DNA from: Proteiniphilum acetatigenes DSM 18083
GTDB taxonomy: Bacteria; Bacteroidota; Bacteroidia; Bacteroidales; Dysgonomonadaceae
Length of the DNA: 64,000 nt
Assembly (NCBI RefSeq): GCF_000380985.1
Contig: NZ_KB905693.1
Coordinates: 248,001-312,000, forward strand
Direction of reading: 5' to 3'
Part shown: in pieces, positions 1 to 8,527 of the stretch
How the letters are laid out: each line of letters begins with the position of its first letter
Numbering within the stretch: the first letter of the stretch is position 1
The notes under the pieces: model-generated
The model's database searches: none
Told to the model about the DNA's origin: nothing
Seen by the model: the letters and a program-made list of their open reading frames with translations, nothing else
Position numbers and translations under genes: made by a program

Positions 1-1
1 A

Positions 2-1777
2 CATCACGACGGGTTTTGCATGTATCATTCTGCTCATACCGATTACAATATTGTGGATGCTACTCCTTACGGTAGGGATTTGATGAAAGAACTGGCCGAA
101 GCCTGTGAACGGGGTGGGATTGCGTTTGGTGTCTATTTCTCGTTGATCGACTGGCACTTCCCTCAGGCTTATCCTATCTCAAGTCATAATGCTGACCCGC
201 TGACGCCGGAGCATTATGCGTTCAACCTGAAGCAGGTAGAGGAGATTATGACGAATTACGGGCCTCTCTCCGAAATCTGGTTCGATATGGGTTCCCTTAC
301 GCCTGAGCAAAGTAAGGGATTGTATGAACTGGTCAACCGGTTGCAGCCGCAATGTATGATCAGTGGCCGTCTGGGGAATGATTATGTGGATTTTTCGGTG
401 ATGGGCGACAATGAATATCCCGATTATCAAATCGGTGTACCCTGGCAGACAGCTGCTTCCATATTCGATGAAACTTGGGGTTATCGTTCCTGGCAGGAAA
501 GGGGTGAGGTGCAGCCGAAAGTAAGAGAAAAAATAGAAAGCCTTATCAAAGTGGTCAGCAGGGGAGGAAATTTCCTGCTCAATATCGGACCGAAGGGGGA
601 TGGGTCTGTGGTAGAGTTCGAACGTGAGGTCTTACTTGAAATTGGTAAATGGGCGATATTCAATAGTGAAGCTATCTATGGAACTCATCACAACCCGTTC
701 CATCAACCGGTCGTCTGGGGTGATATCACTACGAAAGAAGGGAATTTGTTTGCCTTTGTGGAAAGAATGCCGGCGTCCGGCAAGATCGAACTATCCGGTT
801 TCAATGGTAAGGTAAGCGGAGTGAACCTGTTGTCATCGGGAGATCTGCTGCCTTACTCACAAGAAAAAGAGCAGTTGGAGATCGATCTTTCTGCTGTTTC
901 AGCCGGAAAAGCCATTCCCGTATTGAAGATTACGTTTGAGGATGGCTATAGTGTTATTCCCCCATTAGTAGTCACTAACGGGATATTAACTCCCCGAAAT
1001 GCTGTTTGCCTCTTTGGTCATTCCAGCCTTAACTATTATGCCGGCTACAAGAGTATAATAGGTTATGATTGGATGCTCCGTTCGCGCAAATCATCCGTCT
1101 CGCCGCAAATTACTTTTACAGACAATGAGAAAGGAAGGAAAATTGAGTTGGAGATTGATGGCCGGAAACAATCGGTCACTTTGGAAGCAGATACATCCGA
1201 AACGGCCAGACTTTCCCGGAGCAGTGTGAAATGGGGTAATTTGTACAGAAAACCGGGTAGAGGTGTATTCGGTAATGTGGAAGAAGAGGGTATACCGTGG
1301 GTGGATGTAAATGCCGCCGGCTCACGTTGGGTGGCAGTCGATGATTTTCTTTACGGTGAGAGCCATACCGAGCATATCCTTCCGCGTGCAAGTGTGATCT
1401 TCCTGCAGGAATTGGAGTCGACACGCGAACAAACTGCAGCCGTGAAGATCGAAAGCGGCAATGCTGTTTATATCCTGCTGAATGGTGAATACATCACAGC
1501 TCATTTTTCTCCCGAGAGGATAAAGCAACAGGAAGAGATCGTGCTTTTACCACTGAAGAAAGGACGAAATCAACTTATAATTAAATATTATAACGGATTT
1601 GGGAAAGAATTTACTTATGGTATCACTCCGCTGAATGAGTGGATGGTATATACACGGAAACTTTCACCTGTCACATTGGGAAGAGGTGATAATCACCGGA
1701 TTTCTATCCGCTCTGCCAATTCGTCTTCGAATGTTTCGCCGTTGCGTTTAAACAATATTAATCTGATCCTCCGCTAG
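2..1777 (+). CDS. Alpha-L-fucosidase, GH29 (5' end outside window)
   Basis: Glycoside hydrolase of family 29, hydrolysing terminal alpha-L-fucose from glycans. The reading frame is open from base 2 and begins in the GH29 signature HHDGFCMY, so the true start and the N-terminal part of the barrel lie upstream. The motif EIWFDMGS follows about 95 codons in; its Asp is at the position of the family nucleophile. RGGNFLLNIGPKGDG, typical of the end of the GH29 barrel, follows. A further roughly 300 residues after the barrel form an unassigned C-terminal beta-rich region, so this enzyme is larger than the second GH29 at 13332-14702. Family assignment is secure; exact linkage specificity cannot be read. 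No other pectin gene lies within 11 kb, so membership of the pectin locus is doubtful. Confidence 0.9.
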   Translation, partial: HHDGFCMYHSAHTDYNIVDATPYGRDLMKELAEACERGGIAFGVYFSLIDWHFPQAYPISSHNADPLTPEHYAFNLKQVEEIMTNYGPLSEIWFDMGSLTPEQSKGLYELVNRLQPQCMISGRLGNDYVDFSVMGDNEYPDYQIGVPWQTAASIFDETWGYRSWQERGEVQPKVREKIESLIKVVSRGGNFLLNIGPKGDGSVVEFEREVLLEIGKWAIFNSEAIYGTHHNPFHQPVVWGDITTKEGNLFAFVERMPASGKIELSGFNGKVSGVNLLSSGDLLPYSQEKEQLEIDLSAVSAGKAIPVLKITFEDGYSVIPPLVVTNGILTPRNAVCLFGHSSLNYYAGYKSIIGYDWMLRSRKSSVSPQITFTDNEKGRKIELEIDGRKQSVTLEADTSETARLSRSSVKWGNLYRKPGRGVFGNVEEEGIPWVDVNAAGSRWVAVDDFLYGESHTEHILPRASVIFLQELESTREQTAAVKIESGNAVYILLNGEYITAHFSPERIKQQEEIVLLPLKKGRNQLIIKYYNGFGKEFTYGITPLNEWMVYTRKLSPVTLGRGDNHRISIRSANSSSNVSPLRLNNINLILR

Positions 1778-1805
1778 ATAGTTTTGGAATATCTGATTCT
1801 CCGAA

Positions 1806-1837
1806 TTTTATAATTTGGTTCTCATTAATTATCTTTG
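1806..1837 (+). promoter_or_regulatory. Candidate promoter for the ArsC-like/dus pair
   Basis: A perfect Bacteroidota -7 box TATCTTTG lies at 1830-1837 with a weak -33 box (TTTT, 1806-1809) 20 nt upstream. It would give a leader of about 210 nt before the gene at 2057. The -33 box is not consensus, so this is only a candidate. Confidence 0.35.
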
Positions 1838-1847
1838 TACATAGATA

Positions 1848-1874
1848 GATTCAAAATTCAAGATTCAAGATTTC
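1848..1874 (+). repeat. Dispersed intergenic word, copy 1
   Basis: A 27-nt string starting GATTCAAAATTC occurs identically at 17205-17231, and its reverse complement (25 nt) at 43237-43261. The rest of the 1778-2056 spacer is made of short related phrases such as ATTTGGGA and AATTCTAAATTC. No gene is visible in this spacer. Confidence 0.8.
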
Positions 1875-2056
1875 ATATTTGGGATTTTCGATATGGGATA
1901 TAGGATTTGTGGTATGTTATCCACCGGTAATTAGTAATTATTAATTGGTAATTAATTACTTTCCCTCTTCCCAAACTTCTAAATTCTGAATTCTAAATTC
2001 CCAGTTCTGACTGCTTAAAATAAGTCTTGATTCCTGGTTATAAATAAAATAATAGA

Positions 2057-2413
2057 ATGAAACCTCTTTTTTTACAATATCCCAAATGCGGCACTTGCCG
2101 TAAAGCTGCCAAATGGCTGGAAGAAAACAATGTGGATGTGACCTCAAGGCACATTGTAGAAGAGAATCCTACCCGCGAAGAACTTTCGCTGTGGATTGAC
2201 AGAAGCGGTCTGCCTATCAGCCGTTTCTTCAATACATCGGGATTGGTTTACAAGGAGCAGAATTTGAAGGAAAAGGTAAAAACAGCCTCTCGTGATGAGT
2301 TACTCGGGATTCTGGCTTCCAATGGTATGGTAGTAAAACGTCCCATTATCGTGGCTGACGACTTTGTGCTGGTCGGCTTTAACGAAATAGAGTGGAAAGA
2401 AAAGTTAGGATGA
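2057..2413 (+). CDS. ArsC/Spx-family thioredoxin-fold reductase
   Basis: A 118-residue protein of the ArsC/Spx/YffB glutaredoxin-like family. The N-terminal motif YPKCGTCRKA puts a CxxC pair at Cys11 and Cys14. The sequence then runs full length for the family, with the conserved-type segment VVKRPIIV near residue 92 that in this family precedes the C-terminal helix. Members are thiol reductases or, in Spx proteins, RNA-polymerase-binding regulators; the sequence does not settle which. No arsenic transporter or ArsR is nearby, so a role as arsenate reductase is not supported by context. The stop codon overlaps the start of the downstream tRNA-dihydrouridine synthase (ATGA), indicating translational coupling. 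Confidence 0.85.
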   Translation: MKPLFLQYPKCGTCRKAAKWLEENNVDVTSRHIVEENPTREELSLWIDRSGLPISRFFNTSGLVYKEQNLKEKVKTASRDELLGILASNGMVVKRPIIVADDFVLVGFNEIEWKEKLG

Positions 2414-3450
2414 AGATTGCTAATATAGAACTTCCGGATAATCCCGTTTTTCTCGCTCCTATGGAGGATGTAAGCGATATCGGGTTTCGGCTGCTGTGCA
2501 GGCAGTTTGGAGCCGATATGGTCTATACCGAGTTTATATCGAGTGATGCCCTTATCCGCGATATAAAGAAAACTAAGGAAAAAATCCTCTTTAGTGAAAA
2601 GGAGCGTCCTCTCGGGATACAGATTTATGGTAGTGATCCTGTAGCGATGGTGGAGGCCGCCAAAATCTGTGAAGATTCCGATCCTGATCTTATCGACATT
2701 AACTTTGGTTGTCCCGTAAAGAAGATAGCCGGTAAGGGAGCCGGTTCGGGGATGATGCGTACGCCTGATGTGATGCTTGATATCACCGCGAAGGTCGTCA
2801 AGGCGGTAAAGAAACCGGTATCGGTCAAAACCCGCTTAGGTTGGGATGACAATTCCAAAATTATTGTACAGTTAGCGGAACAGTTACAGGACTGTGGTAT
2901 CGTGGCCCTGACCATTCATGGGCGCACCCGCTCGCAGATGTATAAGGGCGATGCCGACTGGACATTGATCCGCGAAGTGAAAAATAATCCACGTATGCAT
3001 ATTCCTATTATTGGGAATGGAGATGTGACTTCGGTAGAACAATGCCGGCAGCGGTTTGACGAGACAGGCGTGGATGCCGTGATGATTGGTCGCGGAAGCA
3101 TTGGCGCATCCTGGATATTCAGGGAGTTAAAATATTATCTGCAGACCGGTGAACATCTTCCCAAAGAACCGTTCCATTGGTATCTGGATATCCTGAAGAA
3201 ACAGGTGCTTGAAAGTGTGGAACGGATCGACGAAACACGGGGAATCCTCCATATGCGCCGACATCTGGCTGCTACGCCCCTTTTTAAAGGTATTCCCGAT
3301 TTTAAAGCGACACGTATCGCTATGCTCCGTGCCAATACCCTCGCGGAATTATTTTCTATCCTGGATGAGATCCCGGAAAAATTTCAGGTGGATTTAAACA
3401 AACAGGATATACAGGAAGAGGCTATATTTGAAAAACCGGTTTTTTTGTGA
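2410..3450 (+). CDS. dusB: tRNA-dihydrouridine synthase (DusB-like)
   Basis: FMN enzyme that reduces uridine to dihydrouridine in tRNA D-loops. The 346-residue protein opens with the family N-terminus (LAPMEDVSD near residue 15). It carries the catalytic-loop motif INFGCPVKKI with the proton-donor Cys at 101, then KTRLGWDD, TIHGRTRSQMY and GNGDV, all standard Dus motifs. I chose the ATG at 2410, which overlaps the previous stop codon, rather than a GTG at 2392 that adds six non-conserved residues. It forms a two-gene unit with the ArsC-like reductase. DusB is the best subfamily match by overall pattern; the family call is certain, the paralogue letter less so. Confidence 0.93.
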   Translation: MKIANIELPDNPVFLAPMEDVSDIGFRLLCRQFGADMVYTEFISSDALIRDIKKTKEKILFSEKERPLGIQIYGSDPVAMVEAAKICEDSDPDLIDINFGCPVKKIAGKGAGSGMMRTPDVMLDITAKVVKAVKKPVSVKTRLGWDDNSKIIVQLAEQLQDCGIVALTIHGRTRSQMYKGDADWTLIREVKNNPRMHIPIIGNGDVTSVEQCRQRFDETGVDAVMIGRGSIGASWIFRELKYYLQTGEHLPKEPFHWYLDILKKQVLESVERIDETRGILHMRRHLAATPLFKGIPDFKATRIAMLRANTLAELFSILDEIPEKFQVDLNKQDIQEEAIFEKPVFL

Positions 3451-3531
3451 AATTGCAGATCTATCATTGGGATTATACAAAAAATACCTTAGAAGTGCCA
3501 AGAAGAGTGTCAAATATTCCTATTTATAGGT

Positions 3532-3563
3532 ATTGACTTTTTTGTTTGCAGCCCCTACTTTTG
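3532..3563 (+). promoter_or_regulatory. Promoter of the methyltransferase gene
   Basis: A perfect -7 box TACTTTTG at 3556-3563, with ATTG at 3532-3535 as the -33 box and a 20-nt spacer, matches the Bacteroidota primary-sigma consensus. It predicts a leader of about 35 nt before 3604. Confidence 0.6.
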
Positions 3564-3603
3564 TAAATGGATATGATAATCAACCATTTAATATGTAGGT
3601 GTA

Positions 3604-4386
3604 ATGGCTAAAACAGAGAAAAAATTAAACATAAAGCAGGGACACTGGATTCTTGCAAAGCTGGGGAAAAGAGTACTCCGTCCCGGAGGAATTGAACTGA
3701 CCGATGAGATGATTGAGAGTTTGAATATCTCTCAGGAAGACGATGTTGTGGAATTTGCACCCGGATTAGGTTTAACTGCTCAGAAAACCTGCTCTTTCTC
3801 TCCGAAATCATATACGGCCGTAGAGATCAATGAAGAGGCAGCGGATATTGTCCGCAAAAGAGTGGAGTATGATAAGATGCGTCTTATAGTTGCAAATGCT
3901 ATGGAGTCGACACTTCCTGACTCGAGTGCCGATAAGGTATATTGTGAAGCTATGCTCACTATGCAAAGCAACAGAAATAAGAGTGCTATCATTTCGGAAG
4001 CAGCAAGAATATTGCGCCGCGGCGGTTACTACGCCATACATGAAATATGCCTGATTCCCGACAATATCTCCGATACCCTAAAAAAAGAGATCTATCGTGC
4101 GCTGGCAGATACAATCCAGGTGAATGCACGTCCGGTCACTATTCCTGAATGGGAAGAATTGTTTGCAGAGGCTGGTCTGGAGGTGGTGAGCTATAGCATG
4201 AATAACATGCATTTGCTGGAACTTAAACGGATTATAAATGATGAGGGAGTGCCCAGAACAATAAAGATATTTTTTAATGTCCTAACACATCCTGCCATGC
4301 GTAAAAGGGTACTGGGTATGCGTCGTATATTCCGTAAATATGACAATAGCCTGAGGGCTGTAATCTTCCTGGCAAGAAAGGTGTAG
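3604..4386 (+). CDS. Class I SAM-dependent methyltransferase
   Basis: A 260-residue soluble protein with a Rossmann-type methyltransferase core. Motif I is VVEFAPGLG at residues 48-56, followed by the acidic end of strand beta-2 (AVEINEEA near residue 77) and the motif III-like region RILRRGGYYAIHE near 140. This is the methyltransf_11/25 type, often acting on small molecules. The substrate cannot be read from sequence. The gene stands alone with its own promoter at 3532-3563. The C-terminal 60 residues are basic and helical. Confidence 0.85.
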   Translation: MAKTEKKLNIKQGHWILAKLGKRVLRPGGIELTDEMIESLNISQEDDVVEFAPGLGLTAQKTCSFSPKSYTAVEINEEAADIVRKRVEYDKMRLIVANAMESTLPDSSADKVYCEAMLTMQSNRNKSAIISEAARILRRGGYYAIHEICLIPDNISDTLKKEIYRALADTIQVNARPVTIPEWEELFAEAGLEVVSYSMNNMHLLELKRIINDEGVPRTIKIFFNVLTHPAMRKRVLGMRRIFRKYDNSLRAVIFLARKV

Positions 4387-4544
4387 TTAACGAAAACGTT
4401 CATATAGTTTAAACAGTTTCCTGTTTTAATTGTCTTAACAAGAAAGCGTATAGCTATGGAACGAATCGTGTTACAATAATAAGAAGTAAAATATTGAACA
4501 GACAAGCTTCATACAGCTTTCGTATTAAAATAAATCATGTCCCT

Positions 4545-4904
4545 ATGAAAAGGAATTTAGTTTTGATCGTATTATTGGCAACGATTGGGGGAGGATATGC
4601 TCAACAGCCTTCTATTATTGAAAAGGTATTGATAAACAGTGTGGAAGAAAAAGTTTCCTCCATGCAGAAACTGATCGGATTTGATGATGTGCAGGCGCAA
4701 CAACTCCGTCAAATGGAATTAAATTTTCTGCAGGAAATTAACAAAGCCGAAAATTGCTTTCTGTGTAACAAGCAAAGACGCATTGAAAAACTGAAACAAA
4801 AACGCGATGCGGAATTACAGAAAATCCTCGAGCGCGATCAATATATCAAATATGATGCAATCGAGAACGAAAGGATAAAGAAATACCCGTTATGGGCAAA
4901 ATGA
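4545..4904 (+). CDS. Small secreted helical protein, unknown
   Basis: A 119-residue protein with an N-terminal signal peptide (hydrophobic LVLIVLLATIGGGYA, then QQ), so probably periplasmic. The mature part is charged and helical, with a CxxC pair (ENCFLCNK, about residue 82) and heptad-like KQRRIEKLKQKRDAEL. The FDDVQAQQLRQ segment resembles, weakly, the LTxxQ segment of Spy/CpxP periplasmic chaperones; I do not claim membership. ATG 4545 is preferred over an upstream TTG at 4494 because it begins the signal peptide directly. A terminator follows at once. Confidence 0.7.
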   Translation: MKRNLVLIVLLATIGGGYAQQPSIIEKVLINSVEEKVSSMQKLIGFDDVQAQQLRQMELNFLQEINKAENCFLCNKQRRIEKLKQKRDAELQKILERDQYIKYDAIENERIKKYPLWAK

Positions 4905-4916
4905 TACAACAAAAAG

Positions 4917-4940
4917 AAAGAGGCCTGCAAAGCCTCTTTT
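4917..4940. terminator. Bidirectional intrinsic terminator
   Basis: Perfect 8-bp stem AAAGAGGC (4917-4924) / GCCTCTTT (4932-4939) with a 7-nt loop. A-rich upstream and T-rich downstream flanks let it serve both converging genes (4545-4904 plus, 4970-6721 minus). Confidence 0.8.
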
Positions 4941-4969
4941 CTATATTATTATATTTCTTCGTGTAATTT

Positions 4970-6721
4970 TCAGTTTCGTAATTGCTGAAGTTTTTGAAAA
5001 TCTTCCGCTGTTAATTTTATATTATCCATGATTACAGGTTTACCTTCTTCGAGAGAATTAATAATCTCTTTACTAATTGTTGGAGTACTTCGCGTTGTTC
5101 GGGGTTGTACCGGCAGATAGCTTACATCTCCCGAAATCAAATACAAGGCTTGTCCCAATAGAACATCTTTGGTATCACCAAGGGGAGTCCAGTAATCAAT
5201 GTAACCAAATCCTTCTTCTAATTTATGATCGGGAATTAAATATCCGGGATTGCTGAAATTTTTACTGTCCTTATTGGCATACATGGCTACGATGGGTTGC
5301 ATAGCCCAGTTTTTCAGTTTGTTTTTTTCGGAGGATGAAAGCTTAGTTTCATCATATACTGGTATCCCGAATTCATCGTCGTATCCGTGAATAGTCCACG
5401 ATGCTGTATATTTTCCGCCCGTATTACCTCCGATATGGACAACATTAATATACGGTTCTAAACAGAATGTGACAAGCTCTGAAGCGGAATAAGAACCGCC
5501 TGTAGCGATGATATAAACTGTGTTTAGATCTAGGTTTGCATTCAATGGGTTTTGATCTTTGGAGTTATCATAAACGCCTAAATATTCTTTTCTGTCATAT
5601 TTATACTTATCTGCAGGCGCTGCTTCATTATACCATTTATCAAATGAGGTATTCAACAGATTGTTGTAATTCATTACTACAAAAGGAGATTTGTTTTCTA
5701 CAGTAGTTTTTGGAGCTATCAAAGAAGCCAGATAAATAGCCGATGAAACAGCTCCCCCCGTATTATAGCGCAAATCTAATACCAAATCGGTAACGCCGGA
5801 CTGTTTAAATTTATTGAAAACCTCATATAGACGATAATTATAGCTATCGTAGAAATCAGTATAAAAAAGATAACCGATTTTTTTATTGCCGATGGTGTAA
5901 ATGTTGTCGTAAAGAACCGGATCTTTGTTGCTGTCATCAGGGGTGATGGTTACCTCTTTATCGGGAATGATCTGGTTTCCTGAAATTTTATAAGTGGAAA
6001 ATGTGACGGTATTATTGCCATAGAGCAGACCGATTGATTGATCACTGATATAGACATTACCGCCCCTTTGCACAGTCGTAATAGGTTGCCCGTTCAGTTC
6101 TCCTATCCAATCGAGACGTTGTAAGCCTGCTCTCGCGGCTGGTGTATTGGGGTGTACGTATTTAATGATTGCAAACACATCATTACCGATCATGGTGAAA
6201 CTCAAATCATATCCAAACGATAACGATTTGCCTTCAAATCCGGCTAAAAGGCCGTTCACATCATCTGTGATCCACGACCACCCTTTTTGGGTATCTGTGG
6301 AATGTAATATCTTATAGAAATAATTTTCCGGATCAACATCGGTAAGTTTTGGCTGTTTGTTTATTACGTCATCTGCCCAGAAATAGTAAGTGGACATCCC
6401 GTCATATACAAACTGAGAAACAGTATTTACCTCTTTTGAAATGGTTGCATCTCCGGAAATTGCTGCATCAGCCGCATATAGATAAGTTTTATCATCTAAT
6501 GCATAACCTGCCGTCGGAGGATCTACCGTATTATCTATTACAGCCGGGTAGCTTTTTTCGCCCCCTTCACTATATTTTACTATGAACGAACGGGTTGCCG
6601 CGTCATAAGTAGCCGAAACAACATCTCCCAGAGCTCTGTCAGAAGTCTCTTTGGGATCGCAGGATGAGACCACAATTATCAATGTGGCGATAAGTGGAAA
6701 AATGAGAAATAATCGTTTCAT
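4970..6721 (-). CDS. S41-family C-terminal-processing-type peptidase, lipoprotein
   Basis: A 583-residue surface or periplasmic lipoprotein. A signal sequence ends in the lipobox VSSC (Cys21). An N-terminal non-catalytic region is followed by a PDZ-like segment (about 170-260; PNTPAARAGLQ) and the S41 core (about 280-530). LVLDLRYNTGG near residue 317 is the typical S41 strand, and the nucleophile segment is GGSYSASELV with the likely catalytic Ser at 412. The architecture matches Bacteroidota tricorn/Ctp-like lipoproteins that process secreted or misfolded proteins. It is a single gene on the minus strand, sharing a terminator with its convergent neighbour. The substrate is unknown. Confidence 0.88.
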   Translation of the reverse strand: MKRLFLIFPLIATLIIVVSSCDPKETSDRALGDVVSATYDAATRSFIVKYSEGGEKSYPAVIDNTVDPPTAGYALDDKTYLYAADAAISGDATISKEVNTVSQFVYDGMSTYYFWADDVINKQPKLTDVDPENYFYKILHSTDTQKGWSWITDDVNGLLAGFEGKSLSFGYDLSFTMIGNDVFAIIKYVHPNTPAARAGLQRLDWIGELNGQPITTVQRGGNVYISDQSIGLLYGNNTVTFSTYKISGNQIIPDKEVTITPDDSNKDPVLYDNIYTIGNKKIGYLFYTDFYDSYNYRLYEVFNKFKQSGVTDLVLDLRYNTGGAVSSAIYLASLIAPKTTVENKSPFVVMNYNNLLNTSFDKWYNEAAPADKYKYDRKEYLGVYDNSKDQNPLNANLDLNTVYIIATGGSYSASELVTFCLEPYINVVHIGGNTGGKYTASWTIHGYDDEFGIPVYDETKLSSSEKNKLKNWAMQPIVAMYANKDSKNFSNPGYLIPDHKLEEGFGYIDYWTPLGDTKDVLLGQALYLISGDVSYLPVQPRTTRSTPTISKEIINSLEEGKPVIMDNIKLTAEDFQKLQQLRN

Positions 6722-6798
6722 AATTGTGGCTATTGTGCAATTATATTAAAATGTTAGACTACGAAAATAGAAAAGAGTTGGGTGCTCTTTGCCATTTT

Positions 6799-7407
6799 TT
6801 AGAAATTTAACGTTCCTTTGCCTTGTCGGATAATCTCCGGTTCGTCGGAAGTGCAGTCCACTACAGTAGAGGGTTCAATATCCCCAAAGCCGCCGTCGAT
6901 CACGATATCAGCGATCTCTCCCCATTTTTCGTGGATCAATTCGGGGTCGGTAGTATATTCTATTTCATCATTTTCGTCTTTTACCGATGTGCTCAGTACC
7001 GGGTTGCCAAGTTGCGCTACGATCTCCCGGATGATATTATTGTCGGGCACACGGATCCCAACGGTCTTCTTGTTTTTGTAAATTTTGGGTAATGATGAGG
7101 TTGTAGGCAGGATGAATGTGAACGGACCGGGCAGATTTCGTTTCATCAGTTTGAAGACGGGAGTAGTTACCTTGGCATATTCACTGATTACACTCAAATC
7201 GTTACAGATGATCGATAGATTACTCTTCTGCGGATTGATTCCTTTCAATTCGCATATCTTCTCCACCGCACGCACATTCAGCGCATCACACCCCATACCG
7301 TAGAGGGTATCGGTAGGGTAAATCACGATGCCTCCGTCACGAAGTACCGAGATCACTTTTTCAATTTCCCGCGGATTGGGATTTTCGTTATATAATTTCA
7401 CTATCAT
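6799..7407 (-). CDS. L-threonylcarbamoyladenylate synthase (YrdC/Sua5 domain)
   Basis: Makes L-threonylcarbamoyl-AMP from threonine, bicarbonate and ATP for the universal t6A37 modification of ANN-decoding tRNAs. The 202-residue protein is a stand-alone YrdC domain with the motif IVIYPTDTLYGMGCDA near residue 30, the KGR-type loop KGINPQKSNLSII, and the conserved segment STSVKD near 135. ATG 7407 gives the usual N-terminus; the in-frame extension to 7446 would lie inside a promoter repeat and is rejected. Two tandem promoters lie directly upstream (7414-7447 and 7487-7518). The closer one puts the transcription start almost on the ATG. Confidence 0.92.
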   Translation of the reverse strand: MIVKLYNENPNPREIEKVISVLRDGGIVIYPTDTLYGMGCDALNVRAVEKICELKGINPQKSNLSIICNDLSVISEYAKVTTPVFKLMKRNLPGPFTFILPTTSSLPKIYKNKKTVGIRVPDNNIIREIVAQLGNPVLSTSVKDENDEIEYTTDPELIHEKWGEIADIVIDGGFGDIEPSTVVDCTSDEPEIIRQGKGTLNF

Positions 7408-7413
7408 AACGTG

Positions 7414-7447
7414 CAAATATAGTGAAAGGTGAGTGCAGAGTGGCAAA
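7414..7447 (-). promoter_or_regulatory. Proximal sua5 promoter
   Basis: On the minus strand, -33 TTTG (7447-7444), 22-nt spacer, -7 TATATTTG (7421-7414). Only 6 nt separate the -7 box from the ATG at 7407, so transcription would start at or next to the start codon (leaderless or nearly so). Confidence 0.55.
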
Positions 7448-7486
7448 TTTATTTGCCGACTATGCCGAGCCGCATCCTATATTTTG

Positions 7487-7518
7487 CAAATATAGTGAAA
7501 GCCGAGAGAAAAGCCAAA
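7487..7518 (-). promoter_or_regulatory. Distal sua5 promoter
   Basis: On the minus strand, -33 TTTG (7518-7515), exactly 20 nt, then -7 TATATTTG (7494-7487). This is a full match to the Bacteroidota consensus and would give a leader of about 75 nt. Confidence 0.65.
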
Positions 7519-7621
7519 CTTGTTTGAATTTTTCCGAGGCGTATCCTATATTCTAAAAATGTATAAAAAAATAGCTTCAACCATAATGATCGAAGCTAAT
7601 TTGTGTATAATTACCGGAATA

Positions 7622-8479
7622 TTATCCGTAGTTCACATTCTCATCTTCGTTACGATTCTCATCCAGTCCGTTGCTGTATTGCTTCATTGCACGGAGGCTC
7701 ATACCCATGCTTGAGAAACCTCCGTCGTTGTAGAGATTCTGCATGGTGACCTTGCGTGTAAGGTCGGAGAACATCACCACACAATAATCGGCACAATCGT
7801 CGGCATCGGCATTTCCCAGAGGAGCCATCCGTTCGGAGAAATCCATCAGGTCGGTCATCCCTTTTACACCGCTTCCGGCAGTGGTCATTGTGGGCGATTG
7901 CGAAATGGTATTCACTCGTACCTCTTTGTCACGACCATAGATGTATCCGAAACTACGGGTGATGGATTCAAGCAGCGCCTTGGCATCGGCCATGTCGTTA
8001 TAACCATAAAAAACACGTTGTGCGGCTACGTAAGTGAGCGCGAGCATTGATCCACCCCGTTCGATGGCATCTAACTTACGGGCTACATGCAGCATCTTGT
8101 GAAAAGAGATAGCTGAGATATCGAGCGTTTTTGCCAGCATATCATAGTCGAGATCGTCATACGTCCTCTTTTTACGGACATTGGGCGACATGCCGATAGA
8201 ATGGAGCACAAAATCGATTTTTCCACCCAATATTTCCATCGATTTGGAAAAGACCATCTCCAGGTCTTCTACATTGGTGGCATCTGCCGGAAGGATCTCA
8301 GCATTGAGTTTTTCTCCCAACTTGGCCGTATCTCCCATGCGGACTGCTACCGGAGTATTCGATAACGTGATGATAGCACCTTCTTCAACAGCTCTTTCGG
8401 CTACCTTCCAGGCGATAGACTGATCGTTCAATGCGCCGAAAATAATGCCTCTTTTTCCTTTTAATAAATTGTGACTCAT
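7622..8479 (-). CDS. fabI: Enoyl-[acyl-carrier-protein] reductase (NADH)
   Basis: Last step of the fatty-acid elongation cycle, reducing trans-2-enoyl-ACP. The 285-residue SDR-fold protein has the FabI-type nucleotide segment GIIFGALNDQSIAWKVA (about 11-27) and HSIGMSP near 93. The FabI-specific catalytic pair is Tyr160 and Lys167 in GYNDMADAK, with the second conserved Tyr at 150. NTISQSPTMTTAGSGV is the substrate-loop region. Length and motifs are those of classic FabI rather than FabL or FabV. The C-terminal 20 residues are Asn/Asp/Glu-rich. It has its own promoter with a long leader that contains a degenerate dispersed repeat. Confidence 0.96.
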   Translation of the reverse strand: MSHNLLKGKRGIIFGALNDQSIAWKVAERAVEEGAIITLSNTPVAVRMGDTAKLGEKLNAEILPADATNVEDLEMVFSKSMEILGGKIDFVLHSIGMSPNVRKKRTYDDLDYDMLAKTLDISAISFHKMLHVARKLDAIERGGSMLALTYVAAQRVFYGYNDMADAKALLESITRSFGYIYGRDKEVRVNTISQSPTMTTAGSGVKGMTDLMDFSERMAPLGNADADDCADYCVVMFSDLTRKVTMQNLYNDGGFSSMGMSLRAMKQYSNGLDENRNEDENVNYG

Positions 8480-8527
8480 AATTTTTTCAATTTTGATCTT
8501 CCTGATAAAAAATCTTTTTACCGGGAC

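Larger units (their letters stand above)
7413..7554 (-). repeat. Tandem pair of promoter-carrying repeats
   Basis: Two direct copies, period 73 nt. GCAAATATAGTGAAAG occurs at 7413-7428 and again at 7486-7501. Each copy ends in a CCGAG-CGxATCCTATATT block (7464-7484 and 7534-7553). On the minus strand both carry the Bacteroidota promoter TTTG - TATATTTG facing the Sua5 gene. A related copy drives the HTCS gene (33370-33444), and diverged copies lie at 8528-8590 and 40944-41008. Confidence 0.85.

Noticed and set aside
2057-2413. Arsenate-resistance gene
   Set aside because: The family includes ArsC, but there is no arsenite exporter or ArsR nearby and the gene is coupled to dus, so a general thiol-reductase role fits better.
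7413-7554. Tandem direct repeats as a possible CRISPR array
   Set aside because: Only two units, no unique spacers, and each unit carries promoter boxes; no cas genes are in the window.
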